DNA from: Pelomyxa schiedti
Lineage: Eukaryota > Evosea > Pelobiontida > Pelomyxidae
Direction: 5' to 3'
Length of the DNA: 64,000 nucleotides
Assembly: GCA_020536535.1 (NCBI GenBank)
Contig: JAHLWZ010000594.1
Coordinates: forward strand, 885 to 64,884
A program made the translations under genes and the position numbers. Shown piece by piece: positions 48,659 to 63,095 of this stretch; the stretch's first letter is position 1, and each line of letters begins with the position of its first letter. The notes under the pieces were generated by a model. The model worked only from the letters and a program-made list of their open reading frames with translations, was not told the DNA's origin and did not search any database.

Positions 48659-50188
48659 ATGGGCCTTAGCACCAGCGTCCCAGAGACGCGACGTCCCGGT
48701 GGTCGTGGGCCCACGCCCTGCGACCGCCACACTTTCAACACCACCGACCTCGGCTGGCGCCAGCAGGTCCTGGCCTTCCTCGCGTCGACGCACCCCCGCT
48801 GCGGCCGCCACAGCCCAGCCCGCCTCCTGCTCCCCCAAGGCGCCCCGCTCCTCCGCCTCTTCGTGTCCGCCTGGCTCGCCCCCGCCCACTCGCTGATCCT
48901 CACGTGGGACCAGCTCCGCCTCGACCCCCGGGCCCCGCACGACCTCCTGGCCAGTTCCACCAGCTCGGCGCTGCTCCGCGTGTCCCGCGGGACCCTCGGC
49001 GTCGTTGGGCCCCCGGCGCTGCTGGTGCCCCGTTGTGCCCCGGGTACCATTGCGGAGGTCCTCGCGTGGATCGACGGCACGCACTGCGTGGCCATTCTGC
49101 AGGCGGAGGAGATTTTTGGGCCACAGATGCTGTGCGTGAGGGATACTGTCCGCATGGTCAACACGCCACTCAATGTCCTTGCGGTGAAGGGGACAGTATA
49201 TGTTGTGTGCAACAGGCAGTGGGTGTCATTTGTTCCCAGCGAGTCTATGTTGCTGGTGTGGAAGCTATCTGCTGATTGTGTGGATGGGCAGCAGGGCGTG
49301 GTTGCCCCTGTTGCGTTGTCGGGAATCATGGCAGCCTCACACTCACAGGGAAATGGTGACCTCTTTTTTGAAAGAGATGGGGAGGAGACCGGCGATTATG
49401 GTGATGTGATTGGCGATGATTGTGATGAGATTGGTGATGAGATTGGCGATGGTGGTGATGAGATTGGCGATGATGGTGATGTTGAGGGAGAGGAAAGTGA
49501 CACAGAAAATTACACGCCGCTACACAACCTGCATGTGGTGAGGTTCTATTCCGATAATGTACTCTTGTGTTGGGGCACTAGGGGACCCAGGGACGGTTCT
49601 CGAGTCTGCTGTTATCTTTTGGATGTGCCCAAGTCATTCCAGGCCACAAAGATGGTTCCACAAACTGAATTTGAGTTCCTATTGACGCAGCCAGGCTACA
49701 CAATTGAGAGTTTGGATTTATGGCTGTTCCATGAATCGCAATTCCAAGACAGAGTGGTTGTTGTTGGCTCTCAGAGTACTGAAACCACCTCCCTGTTTGC
49801 CGTAGAGCACCACGTGCCGTCCTCCTCCCCACCACCTCCTCATCAGCAACCACAGAAACATCTACAACAATTACGTGCAATCACACTGTGTGACTCGATC
49901 AAATCAGTGGCCTTTGCAGGGAGTTTCTTTGCGTTTGTGACCGAGGGGAACCCCACGCAGGCACAGGTTCACAGGGCCAGTGACCCGATTCCATCACCAC
50001 CACACATTGTGATTGACTTGGTTTGTGTTGGTGCTAATGTTTCCTCAGCGGGTCAGTTCCTAGTTGTTCTCAAGCCCCGTCACATTCAAGTCCTTGACCC
50101 AGACACTGGGGTTGTCATTGTCACACTGACACCACTCCATGATGGTTCTGTAAACACCATCATTTCTCCCCACCAACAAAATGCCTAA
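48659..50188 (+). CDS. HPRCG-family protein C (unrecognised, divergent single copy)
   Basis: Intronless, 509 residues from ATG 48659. The N-terminal block LAFLASTHPRCGRHSPARLL aligns with type B (THPRCGARSP) and type A (SHPRCGALSP). The 5' third is very GC-rich (Arg/Ala/Pro/Leu). Near residues 240-280 an acidic insert is built from imperfect repeats of GDEIGD/GDDGDV, coded by a gatgagattggcgat-type repeat (about 49391-49500). The C-terminus has HIVIDLVCVGANVSSAGQFL and HIQVLDPDTGVVIVTL, like the QVRVVxLLSGVxVLTL end of B2. Function unknown. The end of the gene lies inside a 35-nt inverted repeat. Confidence 0.7.
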   Translation: MGLSTSVPETRRPGGRGPTPCDRHTFNTTDLGWRQQVLAFLASTHPRCGRHSPARLLLPQGAPLLRLFVSAWLAPAHSLILTWDQLRLDPRAPHDLLASSTSSALLRVSRGTLGVVGPPALLVPRCAPGTIAEVLAWIDGTHCVAILQAEEIFGPQMLCVRDTVRMVNTPLNVLAVKGTVYVVCNRQWVSFVPSESMLLVWKLSADCVDGQQGVVAPVALSGIMAASHSQGNGDLFFERDGEETGDYGDVIGDDCDEIGDEIGDGGDEIGDDGDVEGEESDTENYTPLHNLHVVRFYSDNVLLCWGTRGPRDGSRVCCYLLDVPKSFQATKMVPQTEFEFLLTQPGYTIESLDLWLFHESQFQDRVVVVGSQSTETTSLFAVEHHVPSSSPPPPHQQPQKHLQQLRAITLCDSIKSVAFAGSFFAFVTEGNPTQAQVHRASDPIPSPPHIVIDLVCVGANVSSAGQFLVVLKPRHIQVLDPDTGVVIVTLTPLHDGSVNTIISPHQQNA

Positions 50189-50225
50189 CATTGGTAGGGA
50201 GAAATGATGGTGTTTACAGAACCAT
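50142..50225. repeat. 35-nt inverted repeat (14-nt loop) across the stop codon of HPRCG gene C
   Basis: Left arm 50142-50176 and right arm 50191-50225 are reverse complements at 34 of 35 positions (the mismatch is in tctcccCacc / ggtAgggaga). The 14-nt loop (50177-50190) contains the TAA stop. In RNA this would be a very stable hairpin; in DNA it could extrude a cruciform. Confidence 0.9.
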
Positions 50226-50332
50226 TTCCCAGATAAAACAATTGTCTGAATTATGGCTTGTTTCCGTGGTGTGATTTGGGTTTTTTGGCAAATGGTTGGT
50301 ATTTGTATTTGTATTTGTGTTGAATAGACTAG

Positions 50333-51837
50333 TTACATTCGCATTGACATGGAGGGAAGGTAGATACCACCGGATCTGTGCAGGTTGGGGTTGTAGGCGG
50401 ATGGGGGTGGGGATGGTGAGTGTGCACTGAATGAGTTGTTGTATGACTGTGCTGGTGCAAACGGCGCGGCTGAGAGCGATGTGACTAGGGTGGATGCCGA
50501 TACTGCTACTTGCTGCTGGGATTGCTGTGCCTGCTCTTGTGCGGGTAGAAGGTTGCTAAATCCATAGAGGCAGCAGCAGTATTTGGCCTCGTCGATTTTG
50601 TTGTCAAAAAACTGCCACTGGATTTTAAAGAATAGCTCGCTGGTCAGTAGGCTGTCGCTACCAGCTTGGTGCTGTGGCCCAATGCGTTTCACCTGTCCGC
50701 AGTTGTTGGGTATTGGATGGCAGAAAAGAAGGAACCTCTAAGTAATTGGCGATATCCTGAAGACCTTTTTGCGGGAACATGGTAAGATTGTCCGCAATGA
50801 TATATTTTATGTCGTAGTATCTTTCCTGTTATCAGTGTGTATTGACATAATTTCAAGTAAACTACCTTGGGAAATATGTTTTAACTAAGTCGAAAAACCC
50901 CGATTCTTCGGCAGGAAGAGGGGAGCATGTGAGGATCTAGGTAGTGTAAGTCGGTAAATTTTTCCTAACAAAGCACCTTAATCAAGTACCCGAAGTCATA
51001 GCCACTATGGAAGGAGAGCCAAGAGACATTGTCACAAAGAACTAATCCGCTTGCCATAAGAAGCTCTCCGAAGTCAGCTACATCAATGCCCATTGCTTCA
51101 TTTTTGTCGAACTCGATGCCGGAAGTAACAAGCAGGTCGATGGAATCAGCCGCATACATGTCCTCCCTGGTGAAAATTAGGTGAAAAATATTTGCCAGGC
51201 AAATGTGGTACTTTAGGTTGAACTTGAAGTTGAATTGCCATGTACAAACTCCATTGGGGAGTTTCCCGGTGTTGTCAGAAAAGGTAAGCCCGATTTGAAT
51301 AATCTTGAGTAAATCCACATTGCACCTGCACGCGGGGCCATTCAGCAACACAAGCCACGAGAGTGATAGCACTAAATTTAGAAGCAAAATCCACAAGTAC
51401 CTTAGTCTTTGGTACTGGTAATCAGCCGGGTTCCTGAAAGAGCCCACAGGCCTAGCAACCACTCCCGGAAATTCAGTATCCTTCATGATGCACATGTTTA
51501 AGATACGCCATCAAACTCACACACAACATTGTACAGCGTGACAACATAAACAAAAGGGGGTCGAAAACAGGAACTGTTACACGCAAAACCAAAACCAAAA
51601 CCAAACAAAAACCACAGCCACCATTGCGACGCAGGGGTAGTCGTCTAGTAGCAGCGATATCTTCCTCATCTCGTCGTGGAGGTTGTACGCCCACACGTCG
51701 CGGATGCACTCGCCACCAGATCCACCGCCACCATGTTGGTTGTTTGCTCCGTTGTTGTTGTTGTTGGCACACATCATCATGTTATTCGCCGCCGTCTGTT
51801 GCGCGTTGTTGTTGTTGTTCGTAGTCCTGCCTGACAT
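50333..51837 (-). CDS. CNOT7: CAF1/POP2/CNOT7 deadenylase (CCR4-NOT complex)
   Basis: Multi-exon gene from ATG 51837. The Asn-rich leader MSGRTTNNNNNAQQ precedes ECIRDVWAYNLHDEMRKISL. Splicing from 51766 to 51485 joins CVAM to DTEFPGVVARPVGSFRNPAD. Later exons give NVDLLKIIQIGLTFSDNTGK and CDNVSWLSFHSGYDFGYL, then ESGFFDLVKTYFP, YYDIKYII, GLQDIANYLEVKRIGPQHQA and GSDSLLTSELFFKI. The DEDD nuclease residues are present: Asp/Glu of DTE, Asp/His of the SFHSGYDF segment, and His/Asp of HQAGSDS. The tail is Gln/Pro/Ser-rich. The enzyme shortens poly(A) tails and represses mRNAs. Confidence 0.93.
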
Positions 51838-52143
51838 AGGTTGATCGGGATCTGTTTAGTCGATTTGCCAAGTGATGAGGGACTCCAAGTTGGGCAGGCT
51901 CCAGTCCCCATGATCGCTGCTCATTCAGAAGAGCGGCGAGAGAAGGACGCACATTTGTTGTGGGAAGCTACCAGAGGATCGGAAGGGAACCGAAGCTCTT
52001 TCTTCTTCGGTTAGCGCTTCAAGGAAGGTTCTTTGAGAGAAACTAAAAAAAAAACGAAGGCAAAAAAAACAAAAGAAAAACACGGTTGACAGTTGAGAGG
52101 GTGCCGGACGAACCTGTGATAAATCAGTAAATAAACAAAAAAC
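51838..52143. promoter_or_regulatory. Divergent region between CAF1 (-) and the SPFH gene (+)
   Basis: 306 bp between opposed starts. An A-rich stretch (52043-52080, with aaaaaaaaac and gcaaaaaaaacaaaagaaaa) precedes the SPFH start. No defined element. Confidence 0.35.
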
Positions 52144-53923
52144 ATGTCTCGGTATGATGCGGAGCAGAGGTCGGTGAGGCGTGTTGCTTTGCGCACGTGT
52201 GGATCTGACGTGAACACCCAGGCCGAGAGGGTACTCTCTCTTTTCCTTCTTGTGCTTTGTTGTACTTAAACGCAGTACAGTTGTTCAATGTTATCGATGA
52301 AGACGGGAGCCAGGCTATTGTGTTGGGTAAGTTCCACTTTCTCTTTATTGTTTACTAAGGGAATGGTTTTTTTTTTTTTTTTACACAAAAATGTGGTTAT
52401 ATTCTATTTGCAGTACCGGAGAGGAGGTGCGTGTGCAGCTGCCTTTTGACAATACCTGCTTCTTGTGCCTGCATTGTTCAGAAGGCTGGTGTAAATCTAG
52501 GAGTGTGGAACGCTGGACTCCATTGTGCAAACTACCTTTATGAGTACCGGCTCCCTCATCCCTACCTTTCCTTAATCAACACAAAGCGTTGTCTTTGTTG
52601 TTACTAAGCAGACTACCACTTACAATTACGATATCGTGGAATGCCCAACCCATGGTTTGAGTTCTTGCAATGTGTCTATTTTTTACCACGATGTAGATAA
52701 TGTGATGGTTGAAGTTGATATCACGCTTTCGTTTACTATTTTCAACCCTGAAGCTTTTGTGTACCTGCTCGGAGCCACTCATTTTGGTCTGTTTTCAATG
52801 CCAGTGTCTTGAGATTCATCATCCTTCCAGATGATTTGCTCAAAGCTCTTGCCGAGGAGGCAATTAGGACGTTGGTAAGATCGATTGATCACACTCGCAT
52901 TTATGGCCTTCGTTCTTCAGCCGCCGATATTTTGCTACAGATTCTGAACCATAGTGTAGGAAAAACCCTTATTCTTGCACTTCGATAACAATTTCAACAG
53001 TTCAAAGACTTTGGTGTCAAATTCAATTCTGCTACTGTGACTAAGTGCAAAGTACAATATTTAGCATTACTATCTATTAATCTCACGAAATTCAGCTTCC
53101 TGCTGATTTGGATGAAGCTCTAGAAAGTGCTAGCAAAATTAATTCTCAGATGCAAGAACAGATTCGAAGGTTTTTTCTTTTGATTTTACCGTGAAGTCAA
53201 TACTTCTCAGCCAAGAGTTTGAAATCAAGAAGTTGAATGACAAGGCTGACTTGGAATTAAAGGAGCTTGTTCTGAGGGAGGAACGTGTCGAGGCTGACCT
53301 TGTTGCAAAGAAGGACCGAATGGTTATTGAGATGGAGACAAAATTGACCGAAGCCCAGCGCAAAGCCGAGCGTATCTTGATAAAGAACAGGCAACTAGCA
53401 GAGAGCTTGAAGGTCAAAGCACGTGCATCTCTACGTGATGATCAAACAAAAGCTCAGACTGAGGTATATATTCCCACCGGGAAGGATTCACCACTGACAC
53501 ATAAATAAGGCGGAGCAAGCGCTTCAAAAAGCTAATTCTGAAGTGAAGCAAACTCAGTGAGCACTCTTTTAAATAGCCCTTTCCGTACTTAATTATTCCT
53601 TAAGACGTGAGATTGACCAGTGGGCCGCTGAAGAGCTCCTCCAAGCAGAAGCGAAGCTAGCAGAAGCTGAGGCCAAGGCTGCCATGCTTAAGATGGAGGC
53701 CGATGCTGAAGCCCGAGCCCTTGAAGACCTTAGGGCGTCCAGGGCCTACAAAATGAAAATGGCCACTCTCGAGGTCAGTATCTACCTTCAAGTGCAATAA
53801 CCATCCTTACCGCACCAATAGGCACTCATGGACCTCGCTCGCTCAGGCAAGATCATTATGGCAGGCAAGACCGGTGAGACCCTTGTCAAAGCACTTGCCG
53901 AGGGTTCCGTTCAATGGCCCTAA
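52144..53923 (+). CDS. SPFH/band-7 domain protein with long coiled coil
   Basis: Multi-exon gene from ATG 52144 (MSRYDAEQRSVRRVALRTCG). Fragments join as NVIDEDGSQAIVLG, EEVRVQLPFDNT, then NVSIFYHDVDNVMVEVDITL with SFTIFNPEAFVYLLGATHFG. The band-7 core follows: ALAEEAIRTLVRSIDHTRIY, GLRSSAADILLQILN, FKDFGVKFNSATVTKCKLP. From about 53190 a long coiled coil runs (FEIKKLNDKADLELKELVLR; EAKLAEAEAKAAMLKMEADA) to the end, LARSGKIIMAGKTGETLVKA. This order matches flotillin/stomatin-like and vault-shoulder proteins. No N-terminal TM helix is seen, so it may be peripheral. A major-vault-protein relative is the main alternative, but the MVP repeats are absent. Confidence 0.6.
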
Positions 53924-54101
53924 ACCAATCTAATCTCACTACACCAACCATCCCAACAAAAATCCAACTCCAAACCACAACCAAATGTCTAATGTCTTTT
54001 TATCATCTTCATTTGCTTCGAATAGACACCCACCACTTTGTTGCCAGTCCGTGGAAATCATTTTTTTTCCAGATAGTGTGCAGATGAAACGGCTTAAGGG
54101 A
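53924..54101. other. Convergent intergenic region
   Basis: 178 bp between the SPFH stop and the stop of the leftward membrane-protein gene. A/T-rich; no feature. Confidence 0.4.
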
Positions 54102-54981
54102 TCACGATGTGCCGTTTCTTTTTCTGACGTTTTTCTTGTGGGTGCCCCGCTGGGCCGAATCTGAGGCGCCTGCGCCCGATGCAGTTGTTGTGGTGGCGGA
54201 TGCGGATGCGGATGCGGATGCGGATGCGGTGGGGTAGGTGGAGGAGGGAGGGGCTGGGGCTGCAGCACCGGGCAGGGCGCCGACTATGCCGATGAGGAAC
54301 AGGGGGTACAGGCAGCACGCGATGGCTAGGCGCACGGGGCACAGCGCCAAGCAACAAGCTGCGAGGTGGTGCACTATGGGGGGATATCCACAAGACGCCG
54401 TGGCGCTGCTCCGCAATTGCCTTGAGCGGTGCCCCGAGTTAGAGGTATGGGATATGTGGGCCATAACGTTTGGGAATTGGCATACCGGAATCCATAGACG
54501 GACAGGACACAGTGGACTGTATTATGGATTTTTGACCGTGTGAGCTATCCCAATTAAAGTGATTTGATACATACAGAGAGACACAACAGACTCCAGGGTT
54601 TTCGGTATTGACTGATTCATATTCTCGAACCCTTCTTTTACTGGGTACTTTTTATGATGTTGTGTTAGAGCAGGGCTTCTTGGTATTTTTGTTTTTTTTA
54701 CAGGTAGTACTTATACCTTTCTCAAAAAGTATAAGTATTGCACCGTTGCGAGCATGTAAGCAATGAACGATGTCACTGCCTCCATGAGCAAGTATAACCT
54801 CAACTTATTAAATAGATAAGTAAAGTATGCAATATGACAAAGAGAGGGGAAAAATTACATTACTGCCACAAGTGACCTTGGCAAGGACCACAGCAATAAT
54901 AGACAACCCCAATGGAAGGCCGTGCACAAGAACCTCATAACCACATAGCATCACAATTATCGCTTTCCTCGTCCTGGCCAT
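54102..54981 (-). CDS. Small multi-pass membrane protein (unrecognised; exons tentative)
   Basis: ATG 54981 opens MARTRKAIIVMLCGYEVLVH, followed by a hydrophobic helix GLPLGLSIIAVVLAKVTCG. After an intron (about 54868-54811), another exon reads LRLYLLMEAVTSFIAYMLAT. The last exon (to TAG/TGA 54102) has LAACCLALCPVRLAIACCLY and PLFLIGIVGALPGAAA. A Ser/Ala repeat from a GCGGAT hexamer (about 54198-54228) follows, then a basic tail KKNVRKRNG. The final hydrophobic exon is clear; linking it to the upstream exons is an inference from splice sites. No family recognised. Confidence 0.4.
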
Positions 54982-55233
54982 TTCTTCTTCTTTCTTTGCT
55001 TTTGTTTCCTTCAACTAAAATTGCAAGCAACACACACGGAAGACACCGAAGTTTAATGTAATGGTACTTCACACCGTTTATGTTTGGTTTACCTAGGTTT
55101 CTCACTTGAGATATGTTTCTGATTATTCAGCTGAAATGCACTTCGGGCTTCTTGAACCGCTATTTTTCGAAAAGGCAACAACCATCACGCCACATTCACC
55201 CCCTACCTCAAAACAGTCGGTCGGCCCTTCAAA

Positions 55234-55635
55234 ATGTCAACAGACAACAACAAGAACACCAGCAACAACAAAGTGCTTGAAGGTGAAATGCACTACGTGG
55301 AGCCTCCCGAGGGCGACCACTGGGCGTGTGTGGACTGGGCTCCAACGGAGTGCATGGACTGCGGGGAGCCCTTCACCCTGCTGTTCCGCCACCGGCACCA
55401 CTGCCGTTCCTGCGGCGGGCTGTTCTGCGACAAGTGCTGCCCCATGCGCCCAGTGCCGGTTGTCGTGGCCCCGCCGACGCCAAGCACGGGCTCGTGCGCC
55501 AGCACGACGACCACCAACACCACGCAGCAGCAGAGGCAGTGCCGGCGGTGCCACGACGGCCTCCCTCCCCTCCCTCTGCCCCACCTCTCCTCCTGCTGTT
55601 GCAGCAACCACTCCCAGTCGGGTGGCGGCAACTGA
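55234..55635 (+). CDS. FYVE-domain protein, copy 1
   Basis: Intronless, 133 residues. After MSTDNNKNTSNNK it has WACVDWAPTECMDC (WxxxD and the first Cys pair), then EPFTLLFRHRHHCRSCGG and LFCDKCC, and after a Thr-rich linker QCRRCHDGL. This gives the (R/K)(R/K)HHCR signature and four CxxC pairs that bind two zinc ions. FYVE domains bind PI3P on endosomes. The C-terminus is a Pro/Leu/Ser/Cys stretch ending SQSGGGN. There is no other domain, so it is a minimal FYVE protein. A short upstream frame starts at 55137 (MHFGLLEPLFFEKATT) and overlaps the gene in another phase; it is conserved in copy 2. Confidence 0.8.
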   Translation: MSTDNNKNTSNNKVLEGEMHYVEPPEGDHWACVDWAPTECMDCGEPFTLLFRHRHHCRSCGGLFCDKCCPMRPVPVVVAPPTPSTGSCASTTTTNTTQQQRQCRRCHDGLPPLPLPHLSSCCCSNHSQSGGGN

Positions 55636-55754
55636 TAGAGTGGCACACACCCGCGTATCACCCCCGACGAATCCAGCTGCAATGCACTTCGGGCTTCTTG
55701 AACCGCCATTTTTAAAAAAGGCAACAACAACAAACAGTCGGTTGGCGCTCCAAA

Positions 55755-56126
55755 ATGTCGACAGACAACAACAAGAACACCAGCAACAACAAACTGGTCG
55801 AAGGTGAACTGTACAACGTGGAGCCGCCCGAGTGGACGTGTGGGGAGCCAACGGAGTGCATGGACTGTGGGGAGCCCTTCACCCTGCTGTTCCGCCACCG
55901 GCACCACTGCCGTTCCTGCGGCTGGCTGTTCTGCGACAAGTGCTGCCCCATGCGCCCGGTGGCAGCTGTGGCCCCGCCGGCATCGAGCACGGACTCGTGC
56001 ACCACAACAACCACCAACACCACGCAGCAGCAGAGGCAGTGCCGGCGGTGCCACGAGGGCCTCCCTCCCCTCCCTCTGCACCAACACTCCTGTTGCCACC
56101 ACTCCCAGTCGGGTGGCGGCAACTGA
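55755..56126 (+). CDS. FYVE-domain protein, copy 2
   Basis: Intronless, 123 residues, a tandem copy of the gene at 55234. It keeps ECMDCGEPFTLLFRHRHHCR, SCGWLFCDKCC and QCRRCHEGL, so both zinc sites are intact. The WxxD element is degraded: EWTCGEPTECMDC replaces the WACVDWAPTEC of copy 1, so PI3P binding may be weaker. The C-terminus is shorter (LHQHSCCHHSQSGGGN). The upstream short frame (ATG 55682, MHFGLLEPPFLKKATTT) is also conserved. Confidence 0.8.
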   Translation: MSTDNNKNTSNNKLVEGELYNVEPPEWTCGEPTECMDCGEPFTLLFRHRHHCRSCGWLFCDKCCPMRPVAAVAPPASSTDSCTTTTTNTTQQQRQCRRCHEGLPPLPLHQHSCCHHSQSGGGN

Positions 56127-56220
56127 TGAGCCACTCAGAGACACACCTGCGAATCAAATTAGCCGAAAACCAAAAAAAAAAAAAAAAAACAACAACAGCG
56201 AGGCTGAACGACAGGGGACG

Positions 56221-56900
56221 ATGTCGCGACTGGGGACGGAAGACACGACCAACGCGGACCCGCAGCCGCAGGCGGACGACGAGGGTGGGTCGGTGACAGT
56301 GGTGGAGTCGGAGCCGATGGGCACGCGCCGTGCGCCCCCGGTACAGTCCACACGGACCGGGTCATCGGCCAACAGGGGAGGCCCCAAGTCCGTCGCCGCA
56401 ACCACAGGCCCAAAGAGGGTTGTTTGTTTGTTGTTTGTTTGTTTGTTTGTTGTTTTTGTTTTTTTTTTTTTTTTGTTTGTTTTTTTTTTTTTTGTGTGTC
56501 ATTTTTCAAATATACACGCCAGTATTGTGTTGGGTTGGTTTTAATGTGCTTGTAGCCTTTACCACCTGGTTCGGAGTCATGGACGGAAGAAGAAAAAGAT
56601 TTCTACAGAAAGGTACTTCCCCGCGAAGTTATTATCCCTTGCTTACGTCCTTAATTTCGTTAGTGGGGAAAACCGAAACCAACACAGCCCACCTCTAAAG
56701 GGGTATGTAGTTACTTATCAAGAAACCGTAATAATCCACAGCTACACCCGCCGGGCGCACACACCAAAGTCAACGCACAACTAACTGCCTCCACAGAAAC
56801 GGTATGACAGTGCGGACCACGGATTAAGCAGTGCCGCGAATGCAATCAGAGAACAGTACCGGCAACAACCCAGCCATGGCCAAATTCCCCACGACCCCTA
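56221..56900 (+). CDS. Small disordered protein with SANT/Myb-like segment
   Basis: Exon 1 (56221-56419) encodes MSRLGTEDTTNADPQ and a Pro/Thr/Gly-rich stretch to TTGPKR. A T/GTTT-rich intron follows to 56557 (TTGTAG). Exon 2 reads PLPPGSESWTEEEKDFYRK, the start of a SANT/Myb helix. Further short exons give WGKPKPTQPTSKG and KRYDSADHGLSSAANAIREQ to the TAA at 56898-56900. Only the W-T-E-E-E-K-x-F-Y pattern suggests a chromatin or transcription role. The exon structure after 56616 is uncertain. Confidence 0.4.
56420..56557 (+). repeat. GTTT/T-rich intron tract
   Basis: The intron of the SANT-like gene opens with repeated gtttgttt units (56419-56460) and long T runs (56460-56495), ending in a normal TTGTAG acceptor. 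It is low complexity, and any translated reading through it (Phe/Val/Cys) is spurious. Confidence 0.7.
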
Positions 56901-57134
56901 ATCATTAGCTTCCTCTACATTCTCCCCTTCCTTTCGGGTTGGTTCTTAAATCAAACCCTTCTTCCCTCTTGTTGTAGACAAACCACATCAAAAAAAAACT
57001 CATCCCAACTTTCTTTATTTTATTTCCCCACCACCCACAACACAATGTTGTGAATGGCTGTACATCCAGTAAAAAAGGAAAAAGTGTTTGGTGGTATGAC
57101 ATACATGATTCCGGCTCAGTTCAGTTCAGGTTCA

Positions 57135-61623
<4,489 letters not shown>

Positions 61624-61921
61624 GGCGGGTCCGCGATTTGGTTATTATGGGAAATGGTCTCCGACGTTATCGCCCGGGTGTCGCCGGTGCTGTCGTCTTA
61701 TCGTTCCGCTTTTTTTTTTTTCGGTCTTCCTGTATTTTCTTTTTTTTTTTTTGCCGTTCTTCGGAAACAACATCTTCTGCGAAAAACACGGAGATGATGC
61801 ACCATCAAAAAGGGTTTGTTCCTACCAGCCAGTAAAAAAAAAGGGGAGTTGGTGTGATATTGGTGGATATCCCTGCTTGGGATCCAGAATAGGGGATATT
61901 GATATTGGTGTCTGAACTCTG
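61624..61921. other. Upstream region of YAK1 / downstream of the phytol-kinase-like gene
   Basis: 298 bp between two leftward genes, with T tracts at about 61711-61721 and 61740-61753 on the plus strand. No further gene is seen. Confidence 0.4.
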
Positions 61922-62904
61922 TCAAGAGGATGTGGTGAGTGGCAGGAAGTGGGCTGTGATTATTGCGGCCAGTGGCACCGTGATGTTATCAACATCAGGG
62001 ATAGGCAGGGCTTCTACCAGTGTGCTGACTAGGCACACGGCTAGGAGCCCACCCAAGTGCATTACACACCCCCCTGCACCGGCTGTGCACATCCCGCTGA
62101 TGAGCCAGCAAGCAGCCGCGGAGGCTGCGTAGCCAAATACCAGCATGGCTCCACTTCCCCTCAGGGTCTTTCGGCACCACTTGGTCCAGTGATTCCGGAA
62201 TGGCCAGGGCCACAGCGGCCCCCCGCCACATACTTCTGCCATTCCATCTCTGTGTGAAAGTTGTTAATACAATATATTAGTACAGTAATAATAGAATTGT
62301 CATTTAAATAATGGCTTAATACTATAAATACGCGTCAAATATATAATACTCACAATTTCGATTTTGTTGGTTTTGCCAAAAACAACAGGGACAAGCAAAG
62401 CAATTAGGTTTTTTTTTTGCGGGTGGGCACGGCATACCCGACGCACAGCATCATCATGGCCACGACGCCTGCGCACGAGTCGAGCCAGTAGACCCACGAC
62501 AGCACCACGTGCACGACGCCGTACATGGCGGGGCCCCGCAGCAGCTCCCTGGGGCCCCCGCCCCGCGACATCGACCGCACCGCCTCGTCGTCCCGCGCCA
62601 GCCCCGTCCCCGCCCCCACGAACTGCAGCGTCGCGGCCAGGGGCACCAGCGACGCCGCCACCCGCCGCGAAGTCGCCCACCCCCACCACCACGTCGCCCC
62701 CGCCCCCGTTACTACTCGAGGGTCCGGGCCGAACAGGAGCACGCAGCACAGCAGGTAAGTGGGCCCAGTGAGCACGTGGATGGCCTTGCGGGAGCCCCGC
62801 GAGGTCAGGAACCCCGATCGGCGCAGCCACTGCATGGCCTTAATGAGGCTCCCTGCCACGCACGCCGTCCCGAGCAGAGCTACCCACACGCGCCAGTCAC
62901 CCAT
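61922..62904 (-). CDS. Phytol/dolichol kinase-like (CTP-dependent polyprenol kinase family) membrane protein
   Basis: Two exons (62904-62438 and 62249-61922) with a 188-nt intron give 264 residues and about seven hydrophobic helices. Motifs of the family: SRKAIHVLTGPTYLLCCVLL (RKxxH), then SRGGGPRELLRGPAMYG, then CVGDGMAEVCGGG formed exactly at the exon join (GDGxAD-like nucleotide site), then KTLRGSGAMLVFGY and VEALPIPDVDNITVPLAA. These match VTE5/VTE6 and farnesol or dolichol kinases, which phosphorylate isoprenoid alcohols with CTP. With no sign of plastids here, recycling of geranylgeraniol or farnesol for prenylation is a reasonable inference, but the substrate is not shown. Confidence 0.8.
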
Positions 62905-63095
62905 TTGATAGTGTGTTCTCCGAATGGTGATAAGAAAAACGAAAAAAAAAAAAAAACAAACAGCGAGCAAGAGGCAGCCAAGTTGGGGTGAAATTGATTA
63001 ACCGGTTGGCGACACCCCCAAAGGATACTAAACGAAACAACTTATCGTGATTCCTTCCCTTTTCCTTCGGGAAGTCATCACTTTCACAGGGAAGA
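62905..63095. promoter_or_regulatory. Divergent region between the polyprenol-kinase-like gene and the Ubl gene
   Basis: 191 bp between opposed ATGs, with an A14-A15 tract near 62942-62956. No defined element is seen. Confidence 0.35.

Larger units (their letters stand above)
55131..56126 (+). repeat. Tandem duplication of a FYVE gene with its 5' flank (unit about 0.52-0.55 kb)
   Basis: Unit 1 (about 55131-55635) and unit 2 (about 55674-56126) share the 5' flank atgcacttcgggcttcttga, the leader gtcgacagacaacaacaaga (one variant base) and the coding region. Indels account for the 24-nt difference between flank offset (545) and start-codon offset (521). Confidence 0.9.
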
